The position numbers and the translations under genes were made by a program. From positions 5,270,001 through 5,334,000 of the forward strand of contig CAKKNE010000001.1 of the NCBI GenBank assembly GCA_918797485.1: DNA of 64,000 nucleotides, written 5' to 3'. Below, piece by piece: positions 38,801 through 47,493 of the stretch. Within the stretch, counting starts at the first letter, position 1, and the number at the start of each line of letters is the position of its first letter. Source of the DNA: Pelagomonas calceolata (Eukaryota > Sar > Pelagophyceae > Pelagomonadales > Pelagomonadaceae). Under the pieces are notes generated by a model. That model had not been told where the DNA came from, made no database searches, and saw only the letters and a program-made list of their open reading frames with translations.

Positions 38801-41800
38801 CAGGCGTCTTGCACGATCTGCGGCTGGGCCGCGCACTGCTCGGCGAAGCCCGCGTCCGCCTGGACGTCGACGCACGACGTCACGTCATCGGACAGGCTCA
38901 CGTCGTCGTCGGAGCCGGACGCGTTCCAGCGGTCGTCGTCGCCCATGAGCGTCGGATCTTGTAAGGCTTCCAGCATCGCGGCGTCGTCGTCGGGGTACAG
39001 GTCCAGCTGGCAGGCGAACGCGGTCAACGACTCGTTGAAGCAGTCCAAGCTAGGTACGGCGTACGAGTACTCGTACGAGTAGGTCTCTTCGTCCGGTGAA
39101 GCGGTCGGACTCGGCACGGGCACCGGCTCCGGCGTCGGCGCGAGCGCCCAGTCGACCTCCGTGTCCAGCACCGCGTAGGCGTCCGGCGCTCCTGATGCCG
39201 CGACGTGGATCACTATCAGAGAAGCGTCGTCCGCCAGACCGACCAGGTACTTGCCGTCCTTGTTGTAGTCGTCGTCGAAGACGTCGCGGCCGTCCTCGAC
39301 GATGGCCGTAAAATCATAAACGCCGCCGCCGTACAGGTCTTCCGAGATCTCCAATGCTGCATTTTCATGCGACTGAGTATAAAGATTGTGGATGTTCTCG
39401 ACCCAGTACAGACCCCTCGATGCGGCATCCCTGCCGAGGTTCAGGCCGTAGTAATAATCTAGACCTAATACAGCTCCAGCATTCGGCTTCAAGAGGTGCA
39501 GCGGTTGGTCGTCAAAGCACACTTTCCTTTTATTATCGAAGCGGCACAAGTATGAGATAGCATCGTCGTTATCCGGATCCTCCGTGAAGGCTCCTAACGC
39601 ATATTGGGTCCCGTCGAAGGGCCCCTCGTACATGCCCACGGCGTTCACGTGCCCGTCAAAGTAGTCCAGCTCGTGAATCAGCTCGAAATCGCCCGTCGAC
39701 GACCACTCCCGCAACGAATATATACTCGAGCCCTCCGCTTCCAAGACTTGGATCGGGTCCGTGTGCTTGTCGCAGTCGAACTCCTTGACGCTTTGGTCCG
39801 CCCAGCACACGTCGTCCCCACAATACTTTGTTGGGGATAGCGTCGGTTCATAAGTGGTCGGCACGTACGAGGGCGTGGCCGACGGCTGCGCCGTTGTGGG
39901 TGTGTAGGTCGTCGGGGCGTGGGACAGTGTAGGCGAGAGTGTGGGATTGGGCGAGGGCGCCGTGTTCATGACTTCGACCTCACTCACTGTCTCCGTCTCG
40001 ATCGCGGCCGCGCACGCTACCGGATCGGCTTGTGCAGAAGAAAACGCCGAGGACTGCAGTCTTCTACGATTCCCGGAACAGACGTCGGAAATATGCGTCT
40101 GTAACTTACCGTTCGTCGCCTGGTTCTTGCTTCGACTCACGAACGACGTCTTGTACTCGTCAGACTTGTTCTGCGCGTCGTTCACAGTAGCACCGTGCGC
40201 AACAACATAGTCGTCGAAGGAGTATCTGATGCGCACGAGCTTCTTCTCGGTCTCTTCTTCGGCCACGACGTCTTCCACGGCGTCGGCCGTGACGTTCGGC
40301 CAGACGCGCGATATCACCTCCTTGAATTGAGATACTGATGTCGCATCGTTGTTGAAGGCATCCGCATCTAATGATGAAGAGTTGAACTTCAGGGAGGACG
40401 TCATCGTGACCCTCAGAGTCGTGTCGAGGTTCATCGACGTCGTGTCGACCTCGGTCACATGGTGCGGGCGCCACTCGTGCTCGAACAACAATTGTTGTGT
40501 CAATGTGGAATTGGCCGTGTATTCGGCCGTCCAGGCGTGGTCCTCCAAGATATCATTCATCGTACCATCTTCACACTGCGTCACGAGGTTTGATTTGTAG
40601 CTAACTAACCACTCACGAGCCATGATGTTCGTGGCGGTCCTATTCCTTACACCTTCCTCCGTGATCCAGGTGTAGAAGGAGTAGTCGATGCGCGTCGCAC
40701 CTTTGTAGGACGACGCCTTCATTTTCGTCACAGCGCGCGTGCCGTTGATGACGACGTTATGTTTTGCAGCGGACTCTATGAGTACGGTCTGCAAAGCCTC
40801 CAGCCTAGGACCCGCCATGTTGATCTCCAGCGGCTCGGCGACGCCCTCCAATACAATAGACGCGTTCACGAGGATCGTCGTCTCGGTCGTGCCGTCAAAG
40901 GGAGTGGGCGGCACCGTCGGCGTGCCCGAGGGCGCGGCAGTCGGGGCACACGTGCCCGACCCTAACGCTGATATACCTTGCGCCGCCTGGTTCTCGGAGA
41001 AGCAGCGGCACGAGCCGTGCGAGAGCAGCGGGTTCAGCGCCACGCCACTAGGTACGCAGACGCCCGTGCAGTCGTCGTACAACACATCCAATTCGTAGCC
41101 CTCCGTACACGTGACGCAGTCGGCATACGTAGCGTTCGACTGCCACACGCCGTCGCACGTGTCGTAGTGGCCGCACGTCGCGCAGGGGCCGAAGGCGCAC
41201 TCCTCCGGCGTCCGCGTCGTGCCGTGGTCGGGGTGGCCCGCCGGCGGGCTGATGCAGTCCGCCGAGTACTTGATGGGCGTGCTCTCGACCGTGGCCGCGG
41301 ACCAGGGGCAGCTCGCGTAGACCTTGTACTGCATCGAGGTCGCGAAGTCCTCCTCGGAGAGGTGGCACTGCCACTTTGTGGGGACTTGCGTCGGCAGCGA
41401 GCTTGGCGAAGGTGATGGCGGGCGACTGTAGGTCGGTTCTGGTGAAGGGATGCCGGACGGCTGCGGAGACGGGATCGGCGTCGGCGCAGCGCTCGGCATC
41501 GGCGTCGAGGGCAGCGGCGACGGGATCGACGAGGGCACGGCCGACGGCTTTGACGTCGGCGCCGACGTTGGCGTGTACGAAGGCGAGAAGCTCGAGGACG
41601 GCGCCGGCGTCGGGATCTTGGTCGGCGCGCGCGAGGGCGCGGGCGTCGGGTAGAAGCTCGGCGCTGTGGGCGTCTTCGAGGGGGCGTACGTTGGCTCCGT
41701 GGCCATTGGCGTGGGCTCGTAGCTCGGTATAGCCGTCGACGGCAGCGGCGTTGGGAGATACGACGGTGCCGTCGACGGGGCCGCCGAGCCCGTCGGTGCA

Positions 41801-42810
41801 AACGATGGGCTATAGCTCGGCACATGCGTCGGCGGCTGCGAATACGAGGGCAGCGGCGACGGGACGTAGCTCGGCGCGTACGTGCTCGGCAGCTTCGTCG
41901 GCGTGCTCGACGACGGCGCGCCCGTGGTCGGGACGTAGCTCGGCGCCGCGGAGGGCTCCCGCGAGTACGTCGGGGCCGCCGTCGGTGTATATGACGGCGC
42001 TTCGGAGGGCGCCGCGCTCGGCCTCACCGTCGTTGGCTGGTACGACGGCGCCGCGCTCGGCACGGACGACGTCGGCTCGTAGGTCGGCGCGAACGTCTGC
42101 GTCGGTTCCGGCGAGATCGTCGGCTTGTGCGAGGGCGCGGGCGTCGGTTGGTCCGAGGGCCTTGCCGTCGTCGGCGCGTAGGACGGCAGCGGCGACGGGC
42201 GCCCGCTCGGGTTCGCCGTCGGCACGCCCGTGGGCCCCGGCGTCGTTGGCATATAGCTGGGGAGGTCCGTGGGGCTCGGCGTCACTGATGGAGCGGGGCT
42301 TGGCTGGTACGTCGGGTTGTAGCTCGGCGCCGCGCTTATGCTCGGCGGCGCCGTCCCCGTTTTCGAGTACGAGACGTCCCCCAAGGCTTTGCTGACGGCG
42401 TCGCGTTGTGCCGACGGCCGCGCCGCGTCGGCTGCATCCCGGCGGCTCGGCGCGCGCGCCGCGGCAGACGTTCCGGCCGCGGCCACCGCAGCGCTTTCAC
42501 CGTCGCTCGCGCGGGCGCGCGTCGCTGGCCTTCTTAACGCGTCGCCGCCGCGGGTACCGCCGGTTTCCCGGTGCCGCACCGTGCCATGGGCAGCCCCAAC
42601 TGACGCAGCGATCACCAGCGCGGCGCTGCAGACCGCAAGCCAGTACGGCCTCCGTCGTTCTGGTGCAAGGCCAGGAGGCCGCGCCTCCCGGCGCACCTCC
42701 ATCACGAGCTGCAAGCCGGCAGCCGCTGTACGGGCTGCTCCATCCAAAAATTGCGCTAGAGGGTTTATTCCTACTAGAACTGAGTAGATTGGATTCAATT
42801 TCATGTCCAT
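32866..42810 (-). CDS. Giant PT-rich cell-surface protein with repeated propeller-like domains
   Basis: About 3314 residues in one uninterrupted frame. Numbering here counts from the first sense codon at 42867; the first ATG is 42810. A hydrophobic stretch at ~75-95 may be a signal anchor. A proline/threonine/serine stalk (APSYxPTxxPS) spans ~176-486, then a Cys-rich patch. A ~220-residue unit (CW...DC..H..PIQI, FDGHINAAA, LCRFD....VCF, PN.GAI...YYY) occurs at ~1016, ~1551 and ~1923. Its partner segment (FGA.Y.Y...R.FF..N.G.GLFE, ending NDGLNC) occurs at ~1456, ~1791 and ~2510. A Cys-rich WSC-like patch sits near 2165. A single transmembrane helix at ~2882-2902 precedes an acidic, proline-rich tail. 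Adhesion or wall role is inferred. Confidence 0.82.
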   Translation of the reverse strand: MDMKLNPIYSVLVGINPLAQFLDGAARTAAAGLQLVMEVRREARPPGLAPERRRPYWLAVCSAALVIAASVGAAHGTVRHRETGGTRGGDALRRPATRARASDGESAAVAAAGTSAAARAPSRRDAADAARPSAQRDAVSKALGDVSYSKTGTAPPSISAAPSYNPTYQPSPAPSVTPSPTDLPSYMPTTPGPTGVPTANPSGRPSPLPSYAPTTARPSDQPTPAPSHKPTISPEPTQTFAPTYEPTSSVPSAAPSYQPTTVRPSAAPSEAPSYTPTAAPTYSREPSAAPSYVPTTGAPSSSTPTKLPSTYAPSYVPSPLPSYSQPPTHVPSYSPSFAPTGSAAPSTAPSYLPTPLPSTAIPSYEPTPMATEPTYAPSKTPTAPSFYPTPAPSRAPTKIPTPAPSSSFSPSYTPTSAPTSKPSAVPSSIPSPLPSTPMPSAAPTPIPSPQPSGIPSPEPTYSRPPSPSPSSLPTQVPTKWQCHLSEEDFATSMQYKVYASCPWSAATVESTPIKYSADCISPPAGHPDHGTTRTPEECAFGPCATCGHYDTCDGVWQSNATYADCVTCTEGYELDVLYDDCTGVCVPSGVALNPLLSHGSCRCFSENQAAQGISALGSGTCAPTAAPSGTPTVPPTPFDGTTETTILVNASIVLEGVAEPLEINMAGPRLEALQTVLIESAAKHNVVINGTRAVTKMKASSYKGATRIDYSFYTWITEEGVRNRTATNIMAREWLVSYKSNLVTQCEDGTMNDILEDHAWTAEYTANSTLTQQLLFEHEWRPHHVTEVDTTSMNLDTTLRVTMTSSLKFNSSSLDADAFNNDATSVSQFKEVISRVWPNVTADAVEDVVAEEETEKKLVRIRYSFDDYVVAHGATVNDAQNKSDEYKTSFVSRSKNQATNGKLQTHISDVCSGNRRRLQSSAFSSAQADPVACAAAIETETVSEVEVMNTAPSPNPTLSPTLSHAPTTYTPTTAQPSATPSYVPTTYEPTLSPTKYCGDDVCWADQSVKEFDCDKHTDPIQVLEAEGSSIYSLREWSSTGDFELIHELDYFDGHVNAVGMYEGPFDGTQYALGAFTEDPDNDDAISYLCRFDNKRKVCFDDQPLHLLKPNAGAVLGLDYYYGLNLGRDAASRGLYWVENIHNLYTQSHENAALEISEDLYGGGVYDFTAIVEDGRDVFDDDYNKDGKYLVGLADDASLIVIHVAASGAPDAYAVLDTEVDWALAPTPEPVPVPSPTASPDEETYSYEYSYAVPSLDCFNESLTAFACQLDLYPDDDAAMLEALQDPTLMGDDDRWNASGSDDDVSLSDDVTSCVDVQADAGFAEQCAAQPQIVQDACGDKYDAFTECVYEAWALEAGLDCDLDCDQVSRRRKLGVLDWARRLFSPSTTRPSTTPNVIRRRARDAALDVLRGPPPTTSRRNLKNVKDVQGAFTDVKFGAAYSYRWREDDPRWLVLFSENGGRGLFQLETDAEIKIPKSCWNKASDKLAKHERCGETAQLMYVGPSSISDKNDGLNCYEGGFLQPAPTNSPTEAPCLDRICWETNRNKVQAFDCENHPYPIQIFKYSDSDYYSVKELDQASGAYNDVFDLTWFDGHINAAALYDAGEDGQFAFASMGGELCRFDASDKVCFDTELQLGGKPNVGAIIDTTYYYARSLGDGKSTGRAIYTVDGLQHDAPTFYDDVLVEFSEDVISGKILDFAGVKEDAGGVCVTTACDGRYLLGLAKDFSLVLVRINGDSHLPEAYAYLPSYVDWSLAQAAFGANFTGVTETQEGFGAAYAYEINAVNLRVFFTANAGEGLFEVVLPIDVDALDGCWNEGTDRSEHSACASAPAGTSVVVWAGPSDSTSSNDGLNCKDGMGRPTPQPTHSRPPTSSQPSRMPTPQPSYEPTPKPSPQPTPMPTSFMYPRWEDDSVQPWDCAEHNWPLQILKEEGASSYSLEELDTTTGLYNKLYDMPNDPSHVNAAAMHIGAQEIYDDDFPTVYTMMAAIDGHLCRFDSNTSICFETALEEKKPNSGAILSNTYFYGKSIGKYGGERFYYVEDINTDTPKFHDDYKFKVSNSLFAGQILDVSAALEIGDEIVEDGQAGMQYLIGMGGNYEVFVVRIGPTGEPEAYAVVPSDVVPPGSERAVPGLIEGVAGGTNYGNIGVACSSPLNEFVENFAFASADDCWSSCAAAHGEALVAVTFYPADNGCYCQDDCTCLEACDDCELVARQGMQPPDNCASGDAQYSYSYACGEEESAVLACMFDAQASGTVLDDDFYVGTDDDPTDDDGVVVETCADVQGAPFFVESCASAPAVCGDLVQRHTECLYEHQAAEVLGLNCSLNCSSTLAPTPAPVAAPATPAPVAGPAPVNTPTPAPVAGAAPATPAPVHTAFTEGAGTCYYGQVGVAEGAECDVDEATCGSGGGTWYAPDYIVTSPNGGTGCCLCDAGCDHSLEDASAPLRPEGGCDYIDAERRRRLQRAPPLRRRLEDATTATAAPTAMAGTARAETSFGASFMYRNDYETRLFFASNDGAGLFELILPVVVPDDCWNADKDWEDHVQCSSSVAALVRRSDAAEAASNDGLNCPLGGGPAISRYSSDAPTITPVPSSSPYPTTAAPTASLAPTTPSPTTAQPTPQPSTAAPSLAGSRAPTTAYPTATPTTPAPSATPTPRPTPMPTTATPTSSATTQGLFALQLVVDYGDLTEADGDVLCQAVLASLELAAGTDCEQVTFEPVSGRRRLQATGYVVTIVLEATYHPSSEDDISSRLVGQLQDSLGDGSFTAALETAAAGTDSSLASLSYADLESGVLVDETNQILDEALAADPGQALVFTWTPTPKPTLTRSPTPSPTKASVQSAPPTSLADYQASKASGGASADAAGTDAVIGSLIAVIFVVMVGYAGFQHHRQKQLEQEEKEGIEAGHFEGDEADPDFACEDVDPAKAVPIDDVEAPTEDDSRSFKSSEAMDSDVFFHQLMEQTAQASELASLPEGSAFEPSVVASEVGDDEWDAMLNDVDDEESTETWNEDLASTLLFKLAQGDCEEGFATRDRLAQALQERPDLLDMLGIMGISGDEIEFFLETIESDGDVVSRSQFLRVLERWRKSDTHSDSGTVSSKGLADLPPPAPPPRKMQPPAHPPPPGPPTPAGPVVDDDAASSATGPDVASRLFPPASPENAQEAEPLDSEDAELAKLAAMDARFAPPAPALPARPADADGGEAPPPGDDDDDEAPPPGDDDEDEAPPPDDDDDEAEPPPAGPGGAPFSPDMSLLQFTRRRRSAILAPGRRPPPPPPARGAWSPSALFRPPSPDNLVAPAYERFRRARDNSPSDASPSPK

Positions 42811-43006
42811 CGGATCGCTGGACACTCTGCCGGTCGCCCCTAGAGGCCCTGGGCTGGCAGCGGTCACGCCGCCCGGGGGGCCTCCTGCAGGTCACGACCG
42901 TCCTGGCAAAAGCGCCGCGCTCTCGGACTCTGCGTGGAGCCTGCACGCGCAAACGCACGTAGCGACAGCCCACTGTGTCACTTGCCGCAGCCCGCCAGCG
43001 GACACC

Positions 43007-43723
43007 ATGCTGAAGCTCGTATTTTTTATTTTGACCACCGGGTCGCTTGCTTCCGCCCATGCTTGGAGCGCGCGCGACGCTATCTCAGCGGTATGCGTCG
43101 CGTGGGAGCGCCCATGGGTGCTTTGGGGCAGCCCCACCGCAGCGGAAGAGTCGAAGCCTCTTCTCGTGGAAAACGTCGTCGGGGCGGGTCGCGATCGCGG
43201 CGTGGAGAGGATGCTCTCCGGCGCGCCGGAAGAGTCGAAGTTTTTTTCTGAGGAAAACGTCCCCGAGGGTCGCGGTCGCGGCGTGGTGCAGATGCTCTCC
43301 GGCGCCGTCCTCTGGTTTCTTATTGGCGCCGTGCCCTCAATGCGGGCCGCCTCACACACTTATTTTTCATTTTTATACCGTGATCTTTACTTTCCGGACG
43401 GCGAGGAAGACGCGCAACCACTTACCGCGAGGCAGCTGAACGCCATTTTCGAGCAGGAAGTCGCCCCGCCCGATCCACTGCCCGATCCAGAGCCCAGCCC
43501 TGCCGCAGACTTCGTGGACCGTCTTCATGCTTGGAACCGGAGAACCATAGCGCGGCAGAAGATATGGATTGAATGGCTCCAGGAGGAGGTTGCCGTCTTG
43601 GGGATAGAGGAATACGACCCGGCGCCCATCCCGTACTGCAAGAGAAGCCCGTACTACGAGGGCCCGGGCTTCGAGGTCCCGCTCTCCGACCTCGACTCGG
43701 ACTCGGACTCGGACGCAGACTAA
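43007..43723 (+). CDS. Small secreted protein with an internal duplication
   Basis: 238 residues. MLKLVFFILTTGSLASAHA is a signal peptide. Two copies of a ~27-residue unit follow (EESKPLLVENVVGAGRDRGV with MLSGAP, and EESKFFSEENVPEGRGRGVV with MLSGAV). The C-terminus is acidic (DLDSDSDSDSDAD). A hydrophobic patch (VLWFLIGAVP) could be a membrane segment. No family is recognised. Its 5' end is only 196 bp from the giant gene's start, so the pair share a short divergent promoter. Its stop is 5 bp from the convergent J-protein stop. Confidence 0.65.
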   Translation: MLKLVFFILTTGSLASAHAWSARDAISAVCVAWERPWVLWGSPTAAEESKPLLVENVVGAGRDRGVERMLSGAPEESKFFSEENVPEGRGRGVVQMLSGAVLWFLIGAVPSMRAASHTYFSFLYRDLYFPDGEEDAQPLTARQLNAIFEQEVAPPDPLPDPEPSPAADFVDRLHAWNRRTIARQKIWIEWLQEEVAVLGIEEYDPAPIPYCKRSPYYEGPGFEVPLSDLDSDSDSDAD

Positions 43724-43728
43724 TAGTA

Positions 43729-45770
43729 TTACTCACTCTCACCCCCATCGCTCACGTAGTCGTCGTCCGGCTGCTTCCGCCCGTCGCCGTCGCCGTCCGT
43801 CAATAATAAAGGCCGCTCGACGGCGTCGCCGGTCAGCTCGTTCTCGATCTCGTGGAGGATCTCGGCGTGCGTCGTGCCCTTGGGCGTGTAGCCGTGCGCG
43901 GCACAGATCCCGAGAAGCTGGGCCGCGTCCAACGTCGCGTAGTTCGCCGGCAGCGAGTCGGCCGTGAGGCGCCGGCGCGCGGCCTTGCGCGGCGACCGAC
44001 CGTCCGTCAGGAGCCGCCTCCCGCCGGCGTCGCGCGACGCCGCGGCCCGCGCGATCAATTCGGTTCGATCCAGGCCGTCCGTGTCGCCTCCAATCATCTC
44101 CACCAGCGCCGCGTCGGGCAGCATCCAGAGCTTCGACGTCTGCGCGCCCGACGCCTCCCACACGGCGCGCGCCTGCGCCGTCGCCGCGGCGTCGTCCAAG
44201 TCCTCGCGCTGGCGCTTCTTAGCCTTCGCGTCGGCCTGAGCTTTCGCGTGCGCGTCGTGCGCGGCGGCGTCGGTGCACGCCTTCAGGTGTGTCCGCCGGT
44301 CGTCCATCGACGTTCCCACGCCGAAGAACGCGCCGCACCGCGGGCAGTCGTCCGACAGCCCGTTCAAAAAACAGCGCTCGCCGTCGAAAAGAGCACCACG
44401 CCTTTGGGCCGCGTCGGCTCGTCGCCGCTTCGCCAACCGCGACTTAGCCCTCCTTTCATGCGCAGCTCGGGCCTCGGCGACGGCGTTGGCCATGTTCCTG
44501 GCAGAAACGTGGTAGGACCGGAACCCAAATTCGTCGCCGCACTCGCCGCATTTTATTTTCCGGTGGAAATCAGCAGGAGAGTAGTCGAAGGGCGCCTCGC
44601 ACTTTCTACAGGAGTGCGTCGCCGAGACGCAGCCGAACTCACATAAACAGGTCGAGCACGTGTACTCCCGCAACCCCGTCATGAGCAGGTTGTACGCGTA
44701 AGGGGGCAGGCCCTCTTGGGCAGAAGCGCCCCAGGGCTCCTCGCAGCGCGGGCACTTTACAATCGTCCTAAGACATCCTTCGTTCGTGCGCTCGATGCCA
44801 GGCCCCTTGTCGGCTTCCTCGCTTTCTACGGGGAGGTCCGACCCCGTCACGCGATCCAGCGCCGTCACCAGGGCCTGGAACGCGCGCGTGGCGCCGTCGA
44901 AGCCCCGTAGCTTGTCGGGGTGCACGAGGCGGCACAGGCGCCTATAAGCCCCCCGCAGATCGTTCAGGGGCGACATCGCCGTCAGCCTGTGTGGAAATCA
45001 AATTTACGGCGCGTTCGTGAATCGTCGCGTCGACCTCCACGCCATCGACGCGACACCTGCTCGATGGCGTGGCGATGTTGGTTCCTCACCGATCGACATC
45101 GGTGCACCCGACGCACTGGTTGATTTCCACACAGGACCAACGTCTTGCCCGGCGCCCCCAAACTCAAAATCTCCTCCCACGCGTCCTCCGCGGCGAGCTC
45201 TAGCACGCGCGTGGCCGCTTTGATAGCGTCCTGCGACCCGTCGTCCTCGAGCGCCGGTTTTTGAGGTGCATCGGCCGCTAGTTTCTTGACGATACCTTCA
45301 AGCATTTCCTCGGGCGAGCCCATGCAGTTCACGCCGTGTCTTGCTGCCGCCTTCTTGAGAGCTGCTCCTCGGAACGAAAACGGGTCTGCTCCATCCGAAC
45401 AGCGAACATCCGCATGCCGATCCTTGAGTTTGAGGCGCCATATGAGTATACCCTTCTCGCCCGTCGCGGCGAGGCCTCGCTCTTTACTCTTGGCCTTGAG
45501 CTTGGTTACCGTGAGTGCTTCGTAGTCCTCTTCTTCACTCTTGGCCTTCTTCGCGGGAGGCTCGTCGTCCTGGAGCTCGGCGAGCTTTGCTTTATACTCG
45601 TCGTCGTCCAGGATGCCGTCGTTGCGCAGCGCCTCGAGGTCCGCCAACTCGTCGGCCCGCGTGCGCTCCTTCGCGGGTTGTAATTCCGCTAATTTTGTCT
45701 TGTACTCGTCCTCGTCGAGCACGCCGTCTGCATATAATGACTCGAGGTCCGCGAGTTCTTGGGCGCTCAT
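43729..45770 (-). CDS. SHOCT-SAP-J domain zinc-binding protein, two exons
   Basis: 631 residues after splicing 45133-45770 to 43729-44986. Two SHOCT-like repeats start it (LADLESLYADGVLDEDEYKT, LADLEALRNDGILDDDEYKA). A SAP-like helix pair (LTVTKLKAKSKERGLAATGE) follows, then a J domain: DAWEEILSLGA before the junction and AYRRLCRLVHPDKL after it. Cysteine pairs (CPRCEEPWG, CSTCLCEFG, CRKCEAPFD, CGECGDEFG, CPRCGAFFG) indicate several zinc ribbons. A C-terminal segment resembles further SAP-type helices. Both exons are phase 2 at the join, and unspliced translation would break the J domain, so the single-gene reading is strong. It probably recruits Hsp70 to nucleic acid complexes (inference). 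The stop is TAA within GAGTGAGTAATAC. Confidence 0.85.
44986..45135 (-). mobile_element. Introner-like element with perfect 16-bp terminal inverted repeats
   Basis: CCTGTGTGGAAATCAA at 44986-45001 is matched exactly, inverted, by TTGATTTCCACACAGG at 45120-45135. Inside, CCACGCCATCGA (45037-45048) and TCGATGGCGTGG (45061-45072) form a second, perfect 12-bp inverted pair. Read with the gene, the intron is 45132 to 44987 (146 bp): GTGTGG at the donor and CACAG at the acceptor, both supplied by the terminal repeats. Structure and size are those of a MITE-like intron-generating element. Confidence 0.88.
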
Positions 45771-45941
45771 GTTTAGAAACCGCTCTCCGGATGCGTGGAT
45801 GTCTCTCCTCCGCAGCCGTTGCGGAGCGGGTCTTCACGCGCCTCGCCGGCGCGGGCTGTCAGATGGATCCACTGGCTGACAGCTGAGACACGGCGGGCTC
45901 CAGCGCGCCTGTCTGCGGCCGTAAAAGCGCCGAGCTTGTAT

Positions 45942-45967
45942 TTGCTAGTGTCTTACAAGCCGCTAGC
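45942..45967 (-). promoter_or_regulatory. Palindromic promoter element, copy 5
   Basis: TTGCTAGTGTCTTACAAG followed by CCGCTAGC, one change from the consensus, in reverse orientation. It sits in the divergent gap 45771-46318, 171 bp from the ATG at 45770 and 351 bp from the ATG at 46319. The rest of the gap shows nothing I can name. Confidence 0.8.
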
Positions 45968-46318
45968 AACCGCATGGTCCACTGGTACTGGCACTCGTTT
46001 TGCTAGTTGCCGACGTGTGTTCGCGGCCCCAGACAAGTGCAAAATGCAAATTGAGGTTGCCATTCTCATTTTTTTGAGCCACACTCTGATTGAGGTGTGC
46101 GTCCGTGCTTGACGCAGTGATCGTCTGAGACCGCTGCGAGCTTGCATTTGAAGCGTCGCAGTAATATCTCTCACCACGCAAAAGTTCATTGCAAACAAAC
46201 ACTCGCATCACACTGTGCAAGCAGTGGTCAGCAAGAAAGCGCAGAGCACCCACGCGCGGCGCGACCAAAACGCGGCCGGCGCAACAGTAACGCGCGGTAA
46301 GCAGTGCAGTCTTCAACC

Positions 46319-47490
46319 ATGGCAAAAATGCGCACCGTCCTGCTGCTGCTCGTCAGCGCGAACGCCCTCGAGCGCCCCAAGCCCAAGGCGACAATAAGAA
46401 CGACAAAAGCCGACGTCGAGGCCGTCGCCATCACAGAAGCGCTGCAGAACATCAAGCTGAAAGTCACGGGCGGCGCCACGACGGGACTCGCCCATAGATT
46501 GGAGGTCGGCGCGTTCTTCGGCGGCTGGTATGCGCTAAACATCTACTACAACATCATCAATAAAAAAGTGCTGAAGACCGTGGGACTGCCCTGGTTGGTT
46601 TCGTGGGCCCAACTCGTAATTGGAGCGTTGTACGCTATGGTAGGATGGACCATCGGCCGCCCAGAACCTTCATCGGTAAGCGCAGCGGTGAAAGACGCCT
46701 GGCCCGTCGCGGTCGCACATTGCGGCCAGCAGGTCACGACCGTCATCTCGCTGGGTGCCGGCGCGGTGTCCATGACGCACGTCGTCAAGGCCCTGGAACC
46801 GCTCTTCTCCGCTGCTGTGAATGCCGTTGTGCGAGGCGAAATCCTGCCGCTGCCGGTCTATGCCGCTTTAGTGCCAGTGGTCGGCGGCGTCGCCGTGGCC
46901 ATCGCCACCGATTTATCGTTCAATCCTTTATCATTTAGTGCGGCGATGACCTCGAACCTGTTCTCCGGTCTCAGGGCCGTGCTCTCGAAGGCTAATTTGG
47001 AACGAACGAAGCAGACGGCTCCGGAACTATTTGGAGCGGCGACGATCGGCGCCGCTTGTATATTAGCGCCGCTGGCCTTTGTGGTCGAGGGCTCGAAGCT
47101 TTCTGTGTTGGACGACCTCGATACGAACCGGGTCGCGCTGCAGGTCGCGCTGTCGGGCCTATTTCACTGTGCTTTTCGGTGTCCTGGGTCCTTCCTTCAA
47201 CGTGCGCTTATACGCCATCGACGCGGCTCGTCGCTCGCACCGCGGCGACGGCGCGGGGGTCGGACGCGACTCGTGTCCGCGCAGACCTCAACAACGAGGT
47301 CATGTACATGTGCTTGGCAAGAGTGAATCCCGTCACGCTAGCGGTCGGCAACACGGTCAAGCGCGTCGTGATCATCGCCGCGGCCATGGTCGTGCTCGGC
47401 GAGGCCATGGAGCCCGTGGCCATGGTTGGGACCACCGTCGCCATCGCGGGCGTGCTGCTCTACTCGATCCTGAAGCAGCGGCTCGCCTAG
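46319..47490 (+). CDS. Plastid triose-phosphate/phosphate translocator family protein
   Basis: 351 residues after splicing 46319-47168 to 47285-47490. A signal peptide (MAKMRTVLLLLVSANA) leads into a drug/metabolite-type membrane domain with TPT marks: GWYALNIYYNIINKKVL, FTHVVKALEPLFSA-like SMTHVVKALEPLFSAAVNA, SAAMTSNLFSGLRAVLSK, then GLFHYLNNEV across the splice junction and NPVTLAVGNTVKRVVII after it. These proteins exchange phosphate for triose-phosphate, PEP or similar sugars across plastid membranes. The substrate cannot be read here. The signal peptide lacks an aromatic after the cut, so outer-membrane or ER targeting is possible. The start has ACCATGG context. Confidence 0.9.
47169..47284 (+). 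other. Intron of the translocator gene
   Basis: 116 bp. Donor GTGCTT after TTTCACT and acceptor GCGCAG before ACCTC give TAC at the junction and the family motif GLFHYLNNEV. The core ACGCCATCGACGC is at 47210-47222 and a GCGGCGACGGCG string follows. Unspliced, the frame is destroyed. Confidence 0.88.
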
Positions 47491-47493
47491 GGT

